The notes: generated by a model not told the origin, from the sequence alone. A stretch of 14,059 bases of DNA from Betaproteobacteria bacterium (GCA_025354965.1 JANXLW010000345.1:1-14059), one strand, 5' to 3'. Counted from the stretch's first letter, positions 1 to 7,382 are shown. A program made the numbers and translations.

Positions 1-780
1 ATGCAGATGGGCATTGAACGCGCGAAGCAGCACGGCAGCTGCATCATGACCTTAAGCCATGCGCACCACCTGGGTCGCATTGGCCACTTCGCCGAGATGG
101 CGGTGGCCCAGGGGCTGGTGTCCCTGCATTTTGTCAATGTGTTGTCGCGCCCGGTGGTGGCGCCCTGGGGCGGCGCCGACGGGCGTTTTGGCACCAACCC
201 GTGTTGCATCGGCATTCCGCTGCACGGGCGCGAACCCTTCATTCTGGACTTCGCCACCAGCCGTGTCGCCCAAGGCAAGATGCGCGTGGCGCACAACAAG
301 GGCGTGCAGGTTGAGCCTGGCACCCTGATTGACGAACATGGCCGCCCCACCACCAACCCCGGCGTGGTGGTGGTGCCGCAGAGCAACGGCCTGCTGGGTG
401 CGCTGTTGACCTTTGGCGAACACAAGGGATACGGCATGGCCGTGGCCAGTGAACTGCTGGGCGGCGCGCTGACCGGCAGCGGCACCTGGCACAAACCAAC
501 AGACCCGTCGGTGCGCGCCGTCATCAACGGCATGTTGACCATCCTGATTGACCCGGCGAAACTGGGCACACCGGATGTCTTTGATGCCGAAGCACTGGCC
601 TTTGTGGACTGGCTCAAAAGCGGACCCGTCGCGCCGGGCACGGACACTGTCATGCTGGCAGGCGAGCCCGAACGTATCGCCCGCAAACAGCGCACCGCCG
701 AAGGCATCACAGTCGATCAACAAACTTGGGGCGAGATTGTGGCGGCGGGTAAAAAAGTGGGCGTGGCGCTGGCGCTTTGA
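1..780 (+). CDS. Malate/L-lactate dehydrogenase family (Ldh_2) NAD(P)-dependent oxidoreductase, 5'-truncated
   Basis: The 259 visible residues match the Ldh_2 fold (malate/L-lactate, ureidoglycolate and 2,3-diketogulonate dehydrogenases; E. coli YbiC/YlbC/YiaK type), which interconverts 2-hydroxy and 2-keto acids with NAD(P)H. Visible signatures are LSHAHHLGRIGHFAE near residues 18-32, which carries the conserved catalytic-region histidines, GRFGTNP at 61-67 followed by GIP, LDFATS at 82-87, and a GEHKGYGMA segment near 138-146. Family members usually have about 330-360 residues, so roughly the first 80-100 are missing. The ATG at the window edge is probably an internal Met rather than the true start. 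The stop at 778-780 is normal. It lies 113 bp upstream of hexuronate-pathway genes on the same strand, so a sugar-acid or keto-acid substrate is plausible, but the sequence does not identify it. Family confidence is high, substrate low. Confidence 0.88.
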   Translation: MQMGIERAKQHGSCIMTLSHAHHLGRIGHFAEMAVAQGLVSLHFVNVLSRPVVAPWGGADGRFGTNPCCIGIPLHGREPFILDFATSRVAQGKMRVAHNKGVQVEPGTLIDEHGRPTTNPGVVVVPQSNGLLGALLTFGEHKGYGMAVASELLGGALTGSGTWHKPTDPSVRAVINGMLTILIDPAKLGTPDVFDAEALAFVDWLKSGPVAPGTDTVMLAGEPERIARKQRTAEGITVDQQTWGEIVAAGKKVGVALAL

Positions 781-893
781 GGGTCTGGCCAGTTTCGGGT
801 TTCAATATGAATGCTCCTATTTATATATCAAACTACTGAATACCCACGGGAACTACGGGCCAATTTAGTTCCAATCATTGGAGTTCGAGACCT
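781..893 (+). other. Intergenic gap before the fructuronate reductase gene, with RBS and weak promoter-like and repeat-like sequence
   Basis: This gap is AT-rich in its centre. A poor sigma70-like pair can be drawn (TTTCAA at 800-805, 16-bp spacer, TATATA at 822-827), but the -35 matches consensus at only 3 of 6 positions. The stretch from about 815 to 868, ending in ACGGGCCAATTTA, recalls short intergenic repeats I associate with Comamonadaceae genomes, in degenerate form. GGAG at 880-883 lies 10 nt before the GTG at 894 and supports that start. The Ldh_2 and fructuronate reductase genes may therefore be one transcript, or the downstream pair may have its own promoter. Confidence 0.3.
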
Positions 894-2360
894 GTGGAAG
901 CTTTAAAACAGCATGTATTGCCCGTCTTGCAATCGCGGGGCATTCAGGTGCCAAGTTATGCCCGCACTGGCGCGCCCGGTGTGCTGCATTTGGGCTTAGG
1001 TGCATTTCACCGAGCCCACCAGGCGCTGGTGTTTGACGCACTTTTGCAGGCGGGTGATTTGCGTTGGGGTGTACTTGGCGTGGCCATGCACAACCCGGCG
1101 GTGGCAGACACATTGGCGGCCCAAGACGGTCTGTACGTGGTGCAAATTGCTGACCATGTGAGCACACGCTGGCAGGTGCCAGGGGCCATTTTGGGTACCT
1201 GCGTCGCCGCGCGTGAGCGGCACCTTGTCGCGCAGGCCATCAGTGCAGCACAGACGCGGTGGATCACCCTGACGGTCACCGAAAAAGGCTACACCCCGGC
1301 TCTGGCTGATTTGATTGTTGAGGGTTTGGCGGCGCGGCAACAAGCGGGCCTGGGTGGACTCACGCTGGCCTCGTGCGACAACCTGTCCCACAACGGAGAC
1401 AAGCTCAAGGCACTGTGTTTGCAATCGGCCCAGAAGCAAGCCAATATGCCGCATTGGATTGAGTCTTGCTGCGTTTTCCCCAACAGCATGGTGGACCGCA
1501 TCGTGCCTGCGTCCACGCCGTTGCGGCGGGCTGCGGCAGCAGACGCACTGGGTTGCGAAGACGGCGCTGCGTTAGGAACCGAAGGCTTTTGGGAATGGGT
1601 GATTGAAGACCGGTTTTGTGACCCTGGTGATGCCGCGTGCCTGCGACAAGCGGGTGTGAATGTGGTGACAGACGTCGCACCGTTTGAAGATGCCAAACTG
1701 CGCCTGCTCAACGCCAGCCATAGCGCCATGGCTTGCATTGGCGCCGTGGCCGGGTTGCACGTCATCAGCGACGGCATTCAAAACCCTGACATTCACACCT
1801 TCATTCACGACCTGATGACCCAAGAAGTTGGCCCGCAATTGCGCCGCACCGACTGGGCCGAATACCGCGATGCCCTGCTGACCCGGTTTGCCAACCCGTC
1901 GCTGCAACACAGCGTGCACCAGATTGCCACCGACAGCTCGCAAAAAATCCCGCAGCGCTGGGTGCCTTCGGTACTTGGCGCATTTGAAAAGAACCTGTCG
2001 TTTGAACGCCTGGCTTTTGCGGCTGCGGCCTGGATACGCTACCTTCGCGGCGTGGATGATGGCAATGTCGCTTATGCCGTGAATGATCCAATGGCCAGCT
2101 CACTGCAAAAAATCGCCACGGCTTGCGGCGCAGATGCCAACCAGGCCACACAAGTTTTGGCACGCCTGATCCCGATATGGGGTGAGGTGCTGCCAGGGCA
2201 CAGGGCTTGGGTGAAGCTGATTGCCCGTTGGCTAGACTGCATTAACCACACTGGAATTTTGGCCGCGCTGTCAGAGTTGAATCAGATTACCGCCCGCGCA
2301 GCTAGCGCCAGGACAATTCACGGCGAGACCCGTCCAGATTCATCGCAATCCAAATCATGA
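894..2360 (+). CDS. uxuB: Fructuronate reductase (UxuB-like), mannitol dehydrogenase family
   Basis: This 488-residue protein has the length of E. coli UxuB (486). It belongs to the long-chain polyol dehydrogenase family, which includes mannitol 2-dehydrogenase, tagaturonate reductase and fructuronate reductase. Visible signatures are LHLGLGAFHRAHQ (31-43, N-terminal nucleotide-binding region), TVTEKGY (127-133), SCDNLSHNG (160-168), NSMVDRIVP (197-205), EGFWEWVIEDRF (230-241), and KLRLLNASHS (268-277). The last supplies the Lys-Asn-His set (K268, N273, H276) known as catalytic in this family. The start is GTG with GGAG 10 nt upstream. Its stop overlaps the ATG of the mannonate dehydratase gene (ATGA, 2357-2360). 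That coupling is the main reason for choosing D-fructuronate/D-mannonate (NADH-dependent, cytosolic) over mannitol or tagaturonate as substrate pair. The family is certain; the substrate is inferred from context. Confidence 0.88.
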   Translation: MEALKQHVLPVLQSRGIQVPSYARTGAPGVLHLGLGAFHRAHQALVFDALLQAGDLRWGVLGVAMHNPAVADTLAAQDGLYVVQIADHVSTRWQVPGAILGTCVAARERHLVAQAISAAQTRWITLTVTEKGYTPALADLIVEGLAARQQAGLGGLTLASCDNLSHNGDKLKALCLQSAQKQANMPHWIESCCVFPNSMVDRIVPASTPLRRAAAADALGCEDGAALGTEGFWEWVIEDRFCDPGDAACLRQAGVNVVTDVAPFEDAKLRLLNASHSAMACIGAVAGLHVISDGIQNPDIHTFIHDLMTQEVGPQLRRTDWAEYRDALLTRFANPSLQHSVHQIATDSSQKIPQRWVPSVLGAFEKNLSFERLAFAAAAWIRYLRGVDDGNVAYAVNDPMASSLQKIATACGADANQATQVLARLIPIWGEVLPGHRAWVKLIARWLDCINHTGILAALSELNQITARAASARTIHGETRPDSSQSKS

Positions 2361-3580
2361 AAATCATCGCCGCCCGCGTCATCGTCTGCAGCCCAGGTCG
2401 CAACTTCGTCACACTCAAGATCGAAACCGACCAAGGTCTGACGGGCATTGGCGACGCCACGCTGAATGGCCGGGAATTGGCCGTGGCGAGTTACTTGACG
2501 GATCATGTCATCCCCTGCCTGATAGGCCGCGACGCGCACCAGATCGAAGACATTTGGCAGTACCTGTACAAAGGTGCGTATTGGCGGCGTGGCCCCGTCA
2601 CCATGACGGCCATTGCTGCGGTGGACACAGCCTTGTGGGATCTCAAGGCCAAAGCCGCGAACATGCCGCTGTACCAATTGTTGGGCGGTCGCAGCCGCAG
2701 CCGCGTGATGGTTTACGCCCATGCCAATGGCAAAGACATTGGCCACACGGTAGATGAAGTGCTGCGCCAGCGCGAGCTAGGGTACACCGCCATTCGCGCC
2801 CAAAGCGGCGTGCCGGGGCTGGACAAGGTTTATGGCGTGGCCCATCACGACGGCAAAGGAAACAAGCTGTACGAACCGGCCGATGCCGCCTTGCCCAGCG
2901 AACATGACTGGAGCAGCGAAAAGTATTTGCACCACACGCCCAAACTGTTTGAAGCCGTGCGCAACGCGGTCGGACCGGACGTGCATTTGCTGCATGACGT
3001 GCACCACCGCCTCACGCCAATTGAAGCGGCGCGGCTTGGCAAAGCATTGGAGCCGTTCAGTTTGTTCTGGATCGAAGATGCCACGCCAGCCGAGAACCAG
3101 GAGGCGTTCAAACTGATCCGCCAGCACACCACCACACCTTTGGCGGTCGGTGAAATATTCAACAGCATCTGGGACTGCAAAGACCTGATTCAAAACCAGC
3201 TGATCGACTACATCCGCGCCACCGTGGTCCACTCCGGCGGCATCACCCACTTGCGCCGCATTGCAGATTTTGCGGCGATGTATCAGGTCCGCACCGGCTG
3301 CCACGGTGCCACCGACAACTCCCCCGTGTGTATGGGTGCGGCCCTGCACTTCGACACCTGGGTGCCCAACTTTGGCATCCAGGAGCACATGCCCCATTCA
3401 GCGCTGACCGATGAAGTGTTTCCGCATGATTACCGTTTTGACCAAGGCTTCATGCACTGCGGGGAGATGCCGGGCCACGGCGTGGAGATTGACGAGACGC
3501 TGGCGGCAAAACATCCGTACAAGCCGGCTTATTTGCCCGTGAACCGGCTGCAACATGACGGGACTTTGTGGAACTGGTGA
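2357..3580 (+). CDS. manD: D-mannonate dehydratase, enolase superfamily (ManD/RspA type)
   Basis: ManD enzymes dehydrate D-mannonate to 2-keto-3-deoxy-D-gluconate with Mg2+ and are unrelated to UxuA. The protein has 407 residues; characterised ManDs have about 400. The N-terminal capping domain spans about 1-120 (LKIETDQGLTGIGDAT at 20-35, DTALWDLKAKAANMP at 90-104), and the barrel follows. By family knowledge the metal ligands should be D214 (LLHDVHHR), E240 (WIEDATP) and E266 (VGEIFNS); all three are present. H216, R147, Y159 in the mobile loop and H316 (GCHGATD) are also there, as is the C-terminal GTLWNW, so the gene looks intact and active. The ATG lies inside the stop of the fructuronate reductase gene, so translation is probably coupled. 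Some family members act poorly on mannonate or prefer gluconate, but the UxuB partner favours true mannonate dehydratase. Confidence 0.94.
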   Translation: MKIIAARVIVCSPGRNFVTLKIETDQGLTGIGDATLNGRELAVASYLTDHVIPCLIGRDAHQIEDIWQYLYKGAYWRRGPVTMTAIAAVDTALWDLKAKAANMPLYQLLGGRSRSRVMVYAHANGKDIGHTVDEVLRQRELGYTAIRAQSGVPGLDKVYGVAHHDGKGNKLYEPADAALPSEHDWSSEKYLHHTPKLFEAVRNAVGPDVHLLHDVHHRLTPIEAARLGKALEPFSLFWIEDATPAENQEAFKLIRQHTTTPLAVGEIFNSIWDCKDLIQNQLIDYIRATVVHSGGITHLRRIADFAAMYQVRTGCHGATDNSPVCMGAALHFDTWVPNFGIQEHMPHSALTDEVFPHDYRFDQGFMHCGEMPGHGVEIDETLAAKHPYKPAYLPVNRLQHDGTLWNW

Positions 3581-3603
3581 GTTCCTGCTTGGCCTCAGTT
3601 TTG

Positions 3604-3641
3604 AAAAAACAGCTATATTCCCCTATAAATGCTAAATAGCT
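3604..3641 (-). terminator. Candidate intrinsic terminator downstream of slmA
   Basis: AGCTAT at 3611-3616 and ATAGCT at 3636-3641 form a perfect 6-bp inverted repeat with a 19-nt loop. Read on the - strand, the hairpin is followed by G and then six T (complement of A at 3604-3609), just after the slmA stop. The stem is short and AT-rich and the loop long, so it would be weak. The same stretch also resembles a degenerate Comamonadaceae-type intergenic repeat. It sits in the 69-bp gap between convergent manD and slmA, where a terminator is expected. Confidence 0.4.
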
Positions 3642-3649
3642 TGCTACTA

Positions 3650-4339
3650 CTAATGAAGCATTTGAGCCAAGCAGGCGTCCAGGTTTTCAGACGGCAGGTG
3701 CTTGAAGCCTGACCTTGCAAAACGCTGCAAGCGGCCGACCAAAAAGGCGGTCAGCACGGACGCCGCCACTTGCGCATCGGCCGTCGGTTTGCCGGAGCCG
3801 TTTTCGAGCGCGCTGCTGCGCAGGTTTTGCTTCAGCACGGATTCGAGCTTGTCAAAAAACTGGTTCATGCGCACCAGCAGCCGCTCGTTCTCAAACACCA
3901 GCGCGTCACCCACCATCACGCGGGTCATGCCGGGGTTTTTTTCGGCGAATTGAATCACCATCGTCACGACTTTGGCTGCCTGCCGGGCGCTGCCCTCGGT
4001 GCCACTGGGCGTGGCGCTTTCCCGTTCGGCGATTTGATTGACAAGCAAGAAGACCGTTTGCTCGATGAAGTCGATCAAACCTTCAAACATCTGCGCTTTG
4101 CTGGCAAAGTGGCGGTACAGCGCCGCTTCGCTCACCTCAAGTTTGGCTGCCAGCGCGGCGGTGGTGATGCGCTCTGCGCCGGGACGCTCCAGCATCGTGG
4201 CCAGGGCCTGCAGTATCTGAACGCGCCGCTCCCCTGGTTTAGGGCGTTTGCGAACAGGTTCGGGAGCGGGAGGGGGAGGGGGGGCGATGTCCAGGCCTTC
4301 AGGCGGCTCGGAAGCAATGGAGTTGTCGTCTGCGGGCAT
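3650..4339 (-). CDS. slmA: Nucleoid occlusion factor SlmA (TetR family)
   Basis: SlmA binds specific chromosomal sites and blocks FtsZ-ring assembly over the nucleoid; it is a TetR-fold DNA-binding protein. The region from about residue 38 onward closely follows E. coli SlmA as I recall it: RITTAALAAKLEVSEAALYR (57-76) is the helix-turn-helix, followed by HFASKAQMFEGLIDFIE (77-93). FAEKNPGMTRVMVGDALVFE and FARSGFKHLPSENLDA later in the chain also match. The 229 residues exceed E. coli SlmA (198) mainly by a Pro-rich N-terminal tail (A19-P26, then basic 30-39). No ATG, GTG or TTG codon lies between the chosen ATG and the HTH, so the tail appears genuine. No clear Shine-Dalgarno precedes it. 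It lies 64 bp after argB and could share its transcript. A generic TetR repressor is the alternative, but the SlmA likeness is strong. Confidence 0.9.
   Translation of the reverse strand: MPADDNSIASEPPEGLDIAPPPPPAPEPVRKRPKPGERRVQILQALATMLERPGAERITTAALAAKLEVSEAALYRHFASKAQMFEGLIDFIEQTVFLLVNQIAERESATPSGTEGSARQAAKVVTMVIQFAEKNPGMTRVMVGDALVFENERLLVRMNQFFDKLESVLKQNLRSSALENGSGKPTADAQVAASVLTAFLVGRLQRFARSGFKHLPSENLDACLAQMLH
4262..4284 (+). other. G-quadruplex-prone G tract inside slmA
   Basis: The + strand carries four G runs of 3, 3, 5 and 7 bases separated by 3, 1 and 1 bases, which satisfies the usual G3+N1-7 quadruplex pattern. It is the template strand of slmA; the mRNA is C-rich here and encodes the Pro-rich residues 19-26. 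The 7-G run is also a homopolymer long enough to be slippage-prone. Confidence 0.6.
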
Positions 4340-4379
4340 GGCGCTTTGTTAGATTGATATTTGATTCTCTCACAGCGCC
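4340..4379 (-). repeat. Inverted repeat abutting the slmA start codon
   Basis: GGCGCT at 4340-4345 and AGCGCC at 4374-4379 are perfect 6-bp complementary arms 28 nt apart. In the - strand transcript the second arm directly precedes the slmA AUG, and the loop is AT-rich. A hairpin would place the initiation region at the foot of a stem, in a leader lacking a recognisable Shine-Dalgarno. It may be chance; any role in translational control is inference. Confidence 0.3.
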
Positions 4380-4403
4380 TGCAAGGGTTTTTGCTGAAGG
4401 AAC

Positions 4404-5294
4404 TCAGTGCGAACGGATCATTGTTCCGTAGGCTTGGTCTGTCAAAATTTCAAGCAACATGGCATGTGGGACGCGCCCGTCGATGATGTGAACCGCGTTC
4501 ACGCCGCTCTTGGCCGCATCGAGCGCGCCGCTGATCTTGGGCAGCATGCCGCCACTGATGGTGCCGTCGGCAAAAAGCTCTTCAATTCGCCTTGCGGTCA
4601 GGTCAGTCAGCAACTTGCCGCTTTTGTCCAGCACGCCCGGCGTGTTAGTCAGCAACACCAGCTTTTCAGCCTTCAAGACAATCGCGAGTTTGCCGGCCAC
4701 CACGTCGGCGTTGATGTTGTAACTCTCGTTTTCGTCGCCAAAGCCAATCGGGCTGATGACCGGAATGAAGGCGTCGTCCTGCAGGGCTTTCACCACGCTG
4801 GGGTCGATGGAGACGATGTCGCCTACCTGCCCGACGTCATGCTCTTTGGTCGGGTCGTTGGCGTCCACCATTTTGAGTTTTTGCGCGCGAATCATGGCGC
4901 CGTCGCGCCCGGTCAAACCCACGGCCTTGCCCCCGGCCAGGTTGATCAAGCCCACGATGTCTTGCTGCACTTCACCACCCAGCACCCACTCGACGACTTC
5001 CATGGTTTCGGCGTCCGTCACACGCATGCCCTGGATGAACTCGCCCTTTTTGCCCAGGCGGTTCAACGCGTTTTCAATTTGCGGCCCGCCTCCATGCACC
5101 ACCACCGGGTTCATGCCCACCAGCTTCAGCAGCACCACATCTTCGGCAAAATCGGCTTGCAGAGCGGGGTCGGTCATGGCGTTTCCGCCATATTTGATGA
5201 CCAGAGTCTTGCCGTGGAATTTGCGGATGTAGGGCAGCGCCTGAGCCAGGATTTCGGCTTTGTCGCGGGCTTCGATTTTGCTGATGTCGGTCAT
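4404..5294 (-). CDS. argB: Acetylglutamate kinase (N-acetyl-L-glutamate kinase)
   Basis: ArgB phosphorylates N-acetyl-L-glutamate with ATP, the second step of arginine synthesis, in the cytosol. The amino acid kinase fold is clear: VIKYGGNAM (32-40, phosphate loop with Lys), VVVHGGGPQIENAL (64-77), GLTGRDGAM (126-134), SYNINADVVAGKLA (191-204), LVLLTNTPGVLD (212-223), SGGMLPKI (247-254). I chose the ATG at 5294 (296 aa), which fits the usual MTD...RDKAEILAQALPYI beginning. An upstream in-frame TTG would add only six residues. The extra N-terminal helix before KTLVIKYGG, about 30 residues, is the feature of arginine-inhibitable ArgB of the Pseudomonas type, so feedback inhibition by arginine is likely. 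E. coli ArgB, which is insensitive, is shorter (258). Confidence 0.97.
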   Translation of the reverse strand: MTDISKIEARDKAEILAQALPYIRKFHGKTLVIKYGGNAMTDPALQADFAEDVVLLKLVGMNPVVVHGGGPQIENALNRLGKKGEFIQGMRVTDAETMEVVEWVLGGEVQQDIVGLINLAGGKAVGLTGRDGAMIRAQKLKMVDANDPTKEHDVGQVGDIVSIDPSVVKALQDDAFIPVISPIGFGDENESYNINADVVAGKLAIVLKAEKLVLLTNTPGVLDKSGKLLTDLTARRIEELFADGTISGGMLPKISGALDAAKSGVNAVHIIDGRVPHAMLLEILTDQAYGTMIRSH

Positions 5295-5384
5295 GGTGAA
5301 ATTTTGCCCCAAATACAGGTATTTTCACAATTCATGACGCCCGATTTTGCTGGAAGAAGCCGACGATCAGTTATGAAAATCTCA

Positions 5385-5413
5385 ATAATTGGGTCATCTG
5401 GCCAAAATGTCAA
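5385..5413 (-). promoter_or_regulatory. Candidate sigma70 promoter for argB(-slmA)
   Basis: On the - strand a perfect -35 TTGACA (complement of 5408-5413) is followed by a 17-bp spacer and AATTAT (complement of 5385-5390), 4 of 6 matches to the -10 consensus. This would give a leader of roughly 80-90 nt before the argB ATG. It lies immediately after the stop of the polysaccharide dehydratase gene, where a new transcription unit is expected. A second TTGACA 10 bp upstream has no usable -10. Confidence 0.5.
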
Positions 5414-5425
5414 AAAATGTCAAAA
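5405..5425. repeat. Short direct repeat (ATGTCAAAA twice, 10-bp period)
   Basis: ATGTCAAAA begins at 5407 and again at 5417, so the two copies are in register with one helical turn. They overlap the stop of the polysaccharide dehydratase gene and the -35 region of the proposed argB promoter. A regulator binding one face of the helix is possible, but two copies of a short A-rich word may be chance. Confidence 0.4.
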
Positions 5426-7354
5426 GGTGCTCACAGCGGCAGTCGTCCCACCCGGCTGATATCCCTGGACGTTGCGCTCAAGCGACTCTCGCATGGCCGG
5501 CAAATTGTCGTCCCGCAGTGCATCGGCAAGTAGCGCCAGCTCAGCGCTCAATTCGGGCCACGGCAAACAGTGTTCATGTGCTTTCATGATGCGAGGGTGT
5601 CCGGTTGCCTCTGGGTTGTCGCCAATCAGCAGTTCTTCATACAGCTTTTCGCCCGGCCGAAGGCCAGTGATAGCGATATTGATGTCTCCATGTGGATTCG
5701 CTTCGTCGCGCACCGACATGCCGGACAACTTCACCATGCGCCGTGCGAGGTCGATGATTTTCACGGGCTTGCCCATGTTCAGCACAAATACATCCCCGCC
5801 ACGCGCCATGGCACCGGCTTGCAAAACAAGTTGCGCGGCCTCCGGAATAGTCATGAAATAGCGGGTGACCTCAGCATGGGTGACGGTGAGCGGTCCGCCG
5901 TCTGCCAGCTGTTTGCGAAACAGGGGCACTACGCTTCCGCTGGACCCGAGCACGTTGCCGAACCGCACCATAGTGAAACAAGTCTGGTGGGCGGCGTCTT
6001 TTTGCCCTGGACTTTGAGCGCCTACAAAATGGGGCGAAGCTTCAGATGCCAGCGCCTGCAACACCAGCTCAGCCATTCGTTTGGTGGCCCCCATCACGTT
6101 GGTCGGCCTGACCGCTTTGTCGGTTGATATCAAAACAAACCGTTCCACCGAGTTTTCTAGCGCGGCACGTGCCATGTAGAGCGTGCCAAACACGTTATTG
6201 GCCACACCCTCACCCGCATTGCTTTCTACCAGTGGCACATGTTTGTAGGCTGCTGCGTGGTAGATCGTGGCCGGTCGATAGGTTTGGCAAATTTCAAACA
6301 GGCGCGGGTAGTTGGCGACGCTTCCCAGCAGGGGCACAAGCACCACAGCCTGGGCAAAGGACGCGCAAATGCCCTGCAACTCCTGATGAATGGTGTAGAG
6401 ACCAAATTCGTTATGGTCCAGCAGCAGCAATTGCCTTGGATTTTGCAAGACGATTTGACGGCATAGTTCCCCACCAATGCTCCCGCCAGCGCCCGTCACA
6501 AGCACCACTAGGCCAGTCAGGTTTTGGCCCAGCAAGGCTGTGTCAGGCGGAACCGGCTCGCGCCCCAAAAGATCTTCAACATCAAGCTCGCGGAAGTCAG
6601 AAGCTGTAATGCGACCGCTGGCCAGGTCAGACCAGGCTGGCAAGGTGCGAATGTGAACCGGCAGAGTCTGCAAACCCTGGATGATTTCATTGCGGCGCGA
6701 ACGCGATGCGCTGGGCAAAGCCATCAGGATGTCAGTCACCCCGCTTTTCGAAACCAGGTCCGGCACGGCAGATGCAGCAAAAACCTGAGCACCATTCACA
6801 CTGCGCCCCACCTTCGACGGATCGTCGTCAATAAAGCCCAACAAATGGTACTGCCCCGACACCGCCATCGCGGTTGCGGTCTGCACACCTGCCGTGCCGG
6901 CCCCGTAAATCAGCATCTTGCCTTCTGCTTGTTGGCGGCCTTCGCCCATATTGGCGAGCCAAAACCGCGCCAATGCCCTGCTGCCTCCGGCTAAAAGCAG
7001 AAATACCAATGGTTGCAATACGCCCAAACTGCGAGGCACGCCCTGCCATTTTTGCCAGAACAAAACGGCGATCAGCAGGGTGCCGTAGGTACCCACGGCC
7101 TTGGCCATGGTGTTCAACGCAGCTTGGCCGGTGTAGCGGTAAATCGCCCGGTAAAGGCCAAATTTGACAAAAATTGGAACCGCCAGCACTGGAGCCAACG
7201 CGTACACCCGCCACTGCAAACCAGTCGGCCAGTGCAATGCGTCCAACCGCAAAGTGAAGGCGATCCAGGTTGCGACCAACGCCAAAACCACGTCTAACGC
7301 AACGACAACGATGCGCTTGCCGGCGCGCGGCCAGCCTAATACCCTGCTTTGCAT
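5420..7354 (-). CDS. Membrane NDP-sugar 4,6-dehydratase, WbpM/CapD/PglF type
   Basis: Proteins of this family convert UDP-GlcNAc to a UDP-4-keto-6-deoxy sugar, the entry to QuiNAc, FucNAc or bacillosamine. I start at the ATG at 7354 (644 aa) because GGGGAG lies 4 nt upstream; a TTG further up would overlap the H-NS gene. Domains: N-terminal membrane region of about four helices (14-135), a first Rossmann domain with LIYGAGTAG (148-156), and a second extended-SDR domain with VTGAGGSIGGELCRQ (286-300), HAAAYKHVPLVE (366-377), ISTDKAVRPTNVMGATKR (409-426; Lys 413) and GLRPGEKLYEEL (564-575). The usual SDR Tyr-x3-Lys is replaced by a DKA-type motif, as is normal here. It is the last polysaccharide gene before argB, 28 bp after the H-NS gene. 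Family certain; exact sugar product not determinable. Confidence 0.94.
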   Translation of the reverse strand: MQSRVLGWPRAGKRIVVVALDVVLALVATWIAFTLRLDALHWPTGLQWRVYALAPVLAVPIFVKFGLYRAIYRYTGQAALNTMAKAVGTYGTLLIAVLFWQKWQGVPRSLGVLQPLVFLLLAGGSRALARFWLANMGEGRQQAEGKMLIYGAGTAGVQTATAMAVSGQYHLLGFIDDDPSKVGRSVNGAQVFAASAVPDLVSKSGVTDILMALPSASRSRRNEIIQGLQTLPVHIRTLPAWSDLASGRITASDFRELDVEDLLGREPVPPDTALLGQNLTGLVVLVTGAGGSIGGELCRQIVLQNPRQLLLLDHNEFGLYTIHQELQGICASFAQAVVLVPLLGSVANYPRLFEICQTYRPATIYHAAAYKHVPLVESNAGEGVANNVFGTLYMARAALENSVERFVLISTDKAVRPTNVMGATKRMAELVLQALASEASPHFVGAQSPGQKDAAHQTCFTMVRFGNVLGSSGSVVPLFRKQLADGGPLTVTHAEVTRYFMTIPEAAQLVLQAGAMARGGDVFVLNMGKPVKIIDLARRMVKLSGMSVRDEANPHGDINIAITGLRPGEKLYEELLIGDNPEATGHPRIMKAHEHCLPWPELSAELALLADALRDDNLPAMRESLERNVQGYQPGGTTAAVSTF

Positions 7355-7382
7355 ATCACTCCCCAATTCGATCCGGCTATTT

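Noticed and set aside
52..723. A 223-codon - strand open frame opposite the Ldh_2 gene
   Set aside because: The + strand protein has clear family motifs over the same span; the antisense frame is a GC-rich shadow without recognisable features.
2777..3397. A 206-codon - strand open frame opposite manD
   Set aside because: All ManD active-site residues lie in the + frame; the antisense product has no domain or plausible start signal.
5319..5340. A TGAAT half-site on the - strand resembling part of an ArgR box upstream of argB
   Set aside because: Only one half-site is visible; the partner arm is not present at the required spacing.
4407..5459. A 350-codon open frame on the + strand covering argB
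   Set aside because: It is wholly antisense to an unmistakable argB, has a composition skewed to His/Val/Gln as expected from reading the complement of a GC-rich gene, and shows no recognisable domain.
5570..6127. A + strand 185-codon frame opposite the WbpM-type dehydratase
   Set aside because: The - strand carries the continuous SDR motifs here; the + frame is explained as a shadow.
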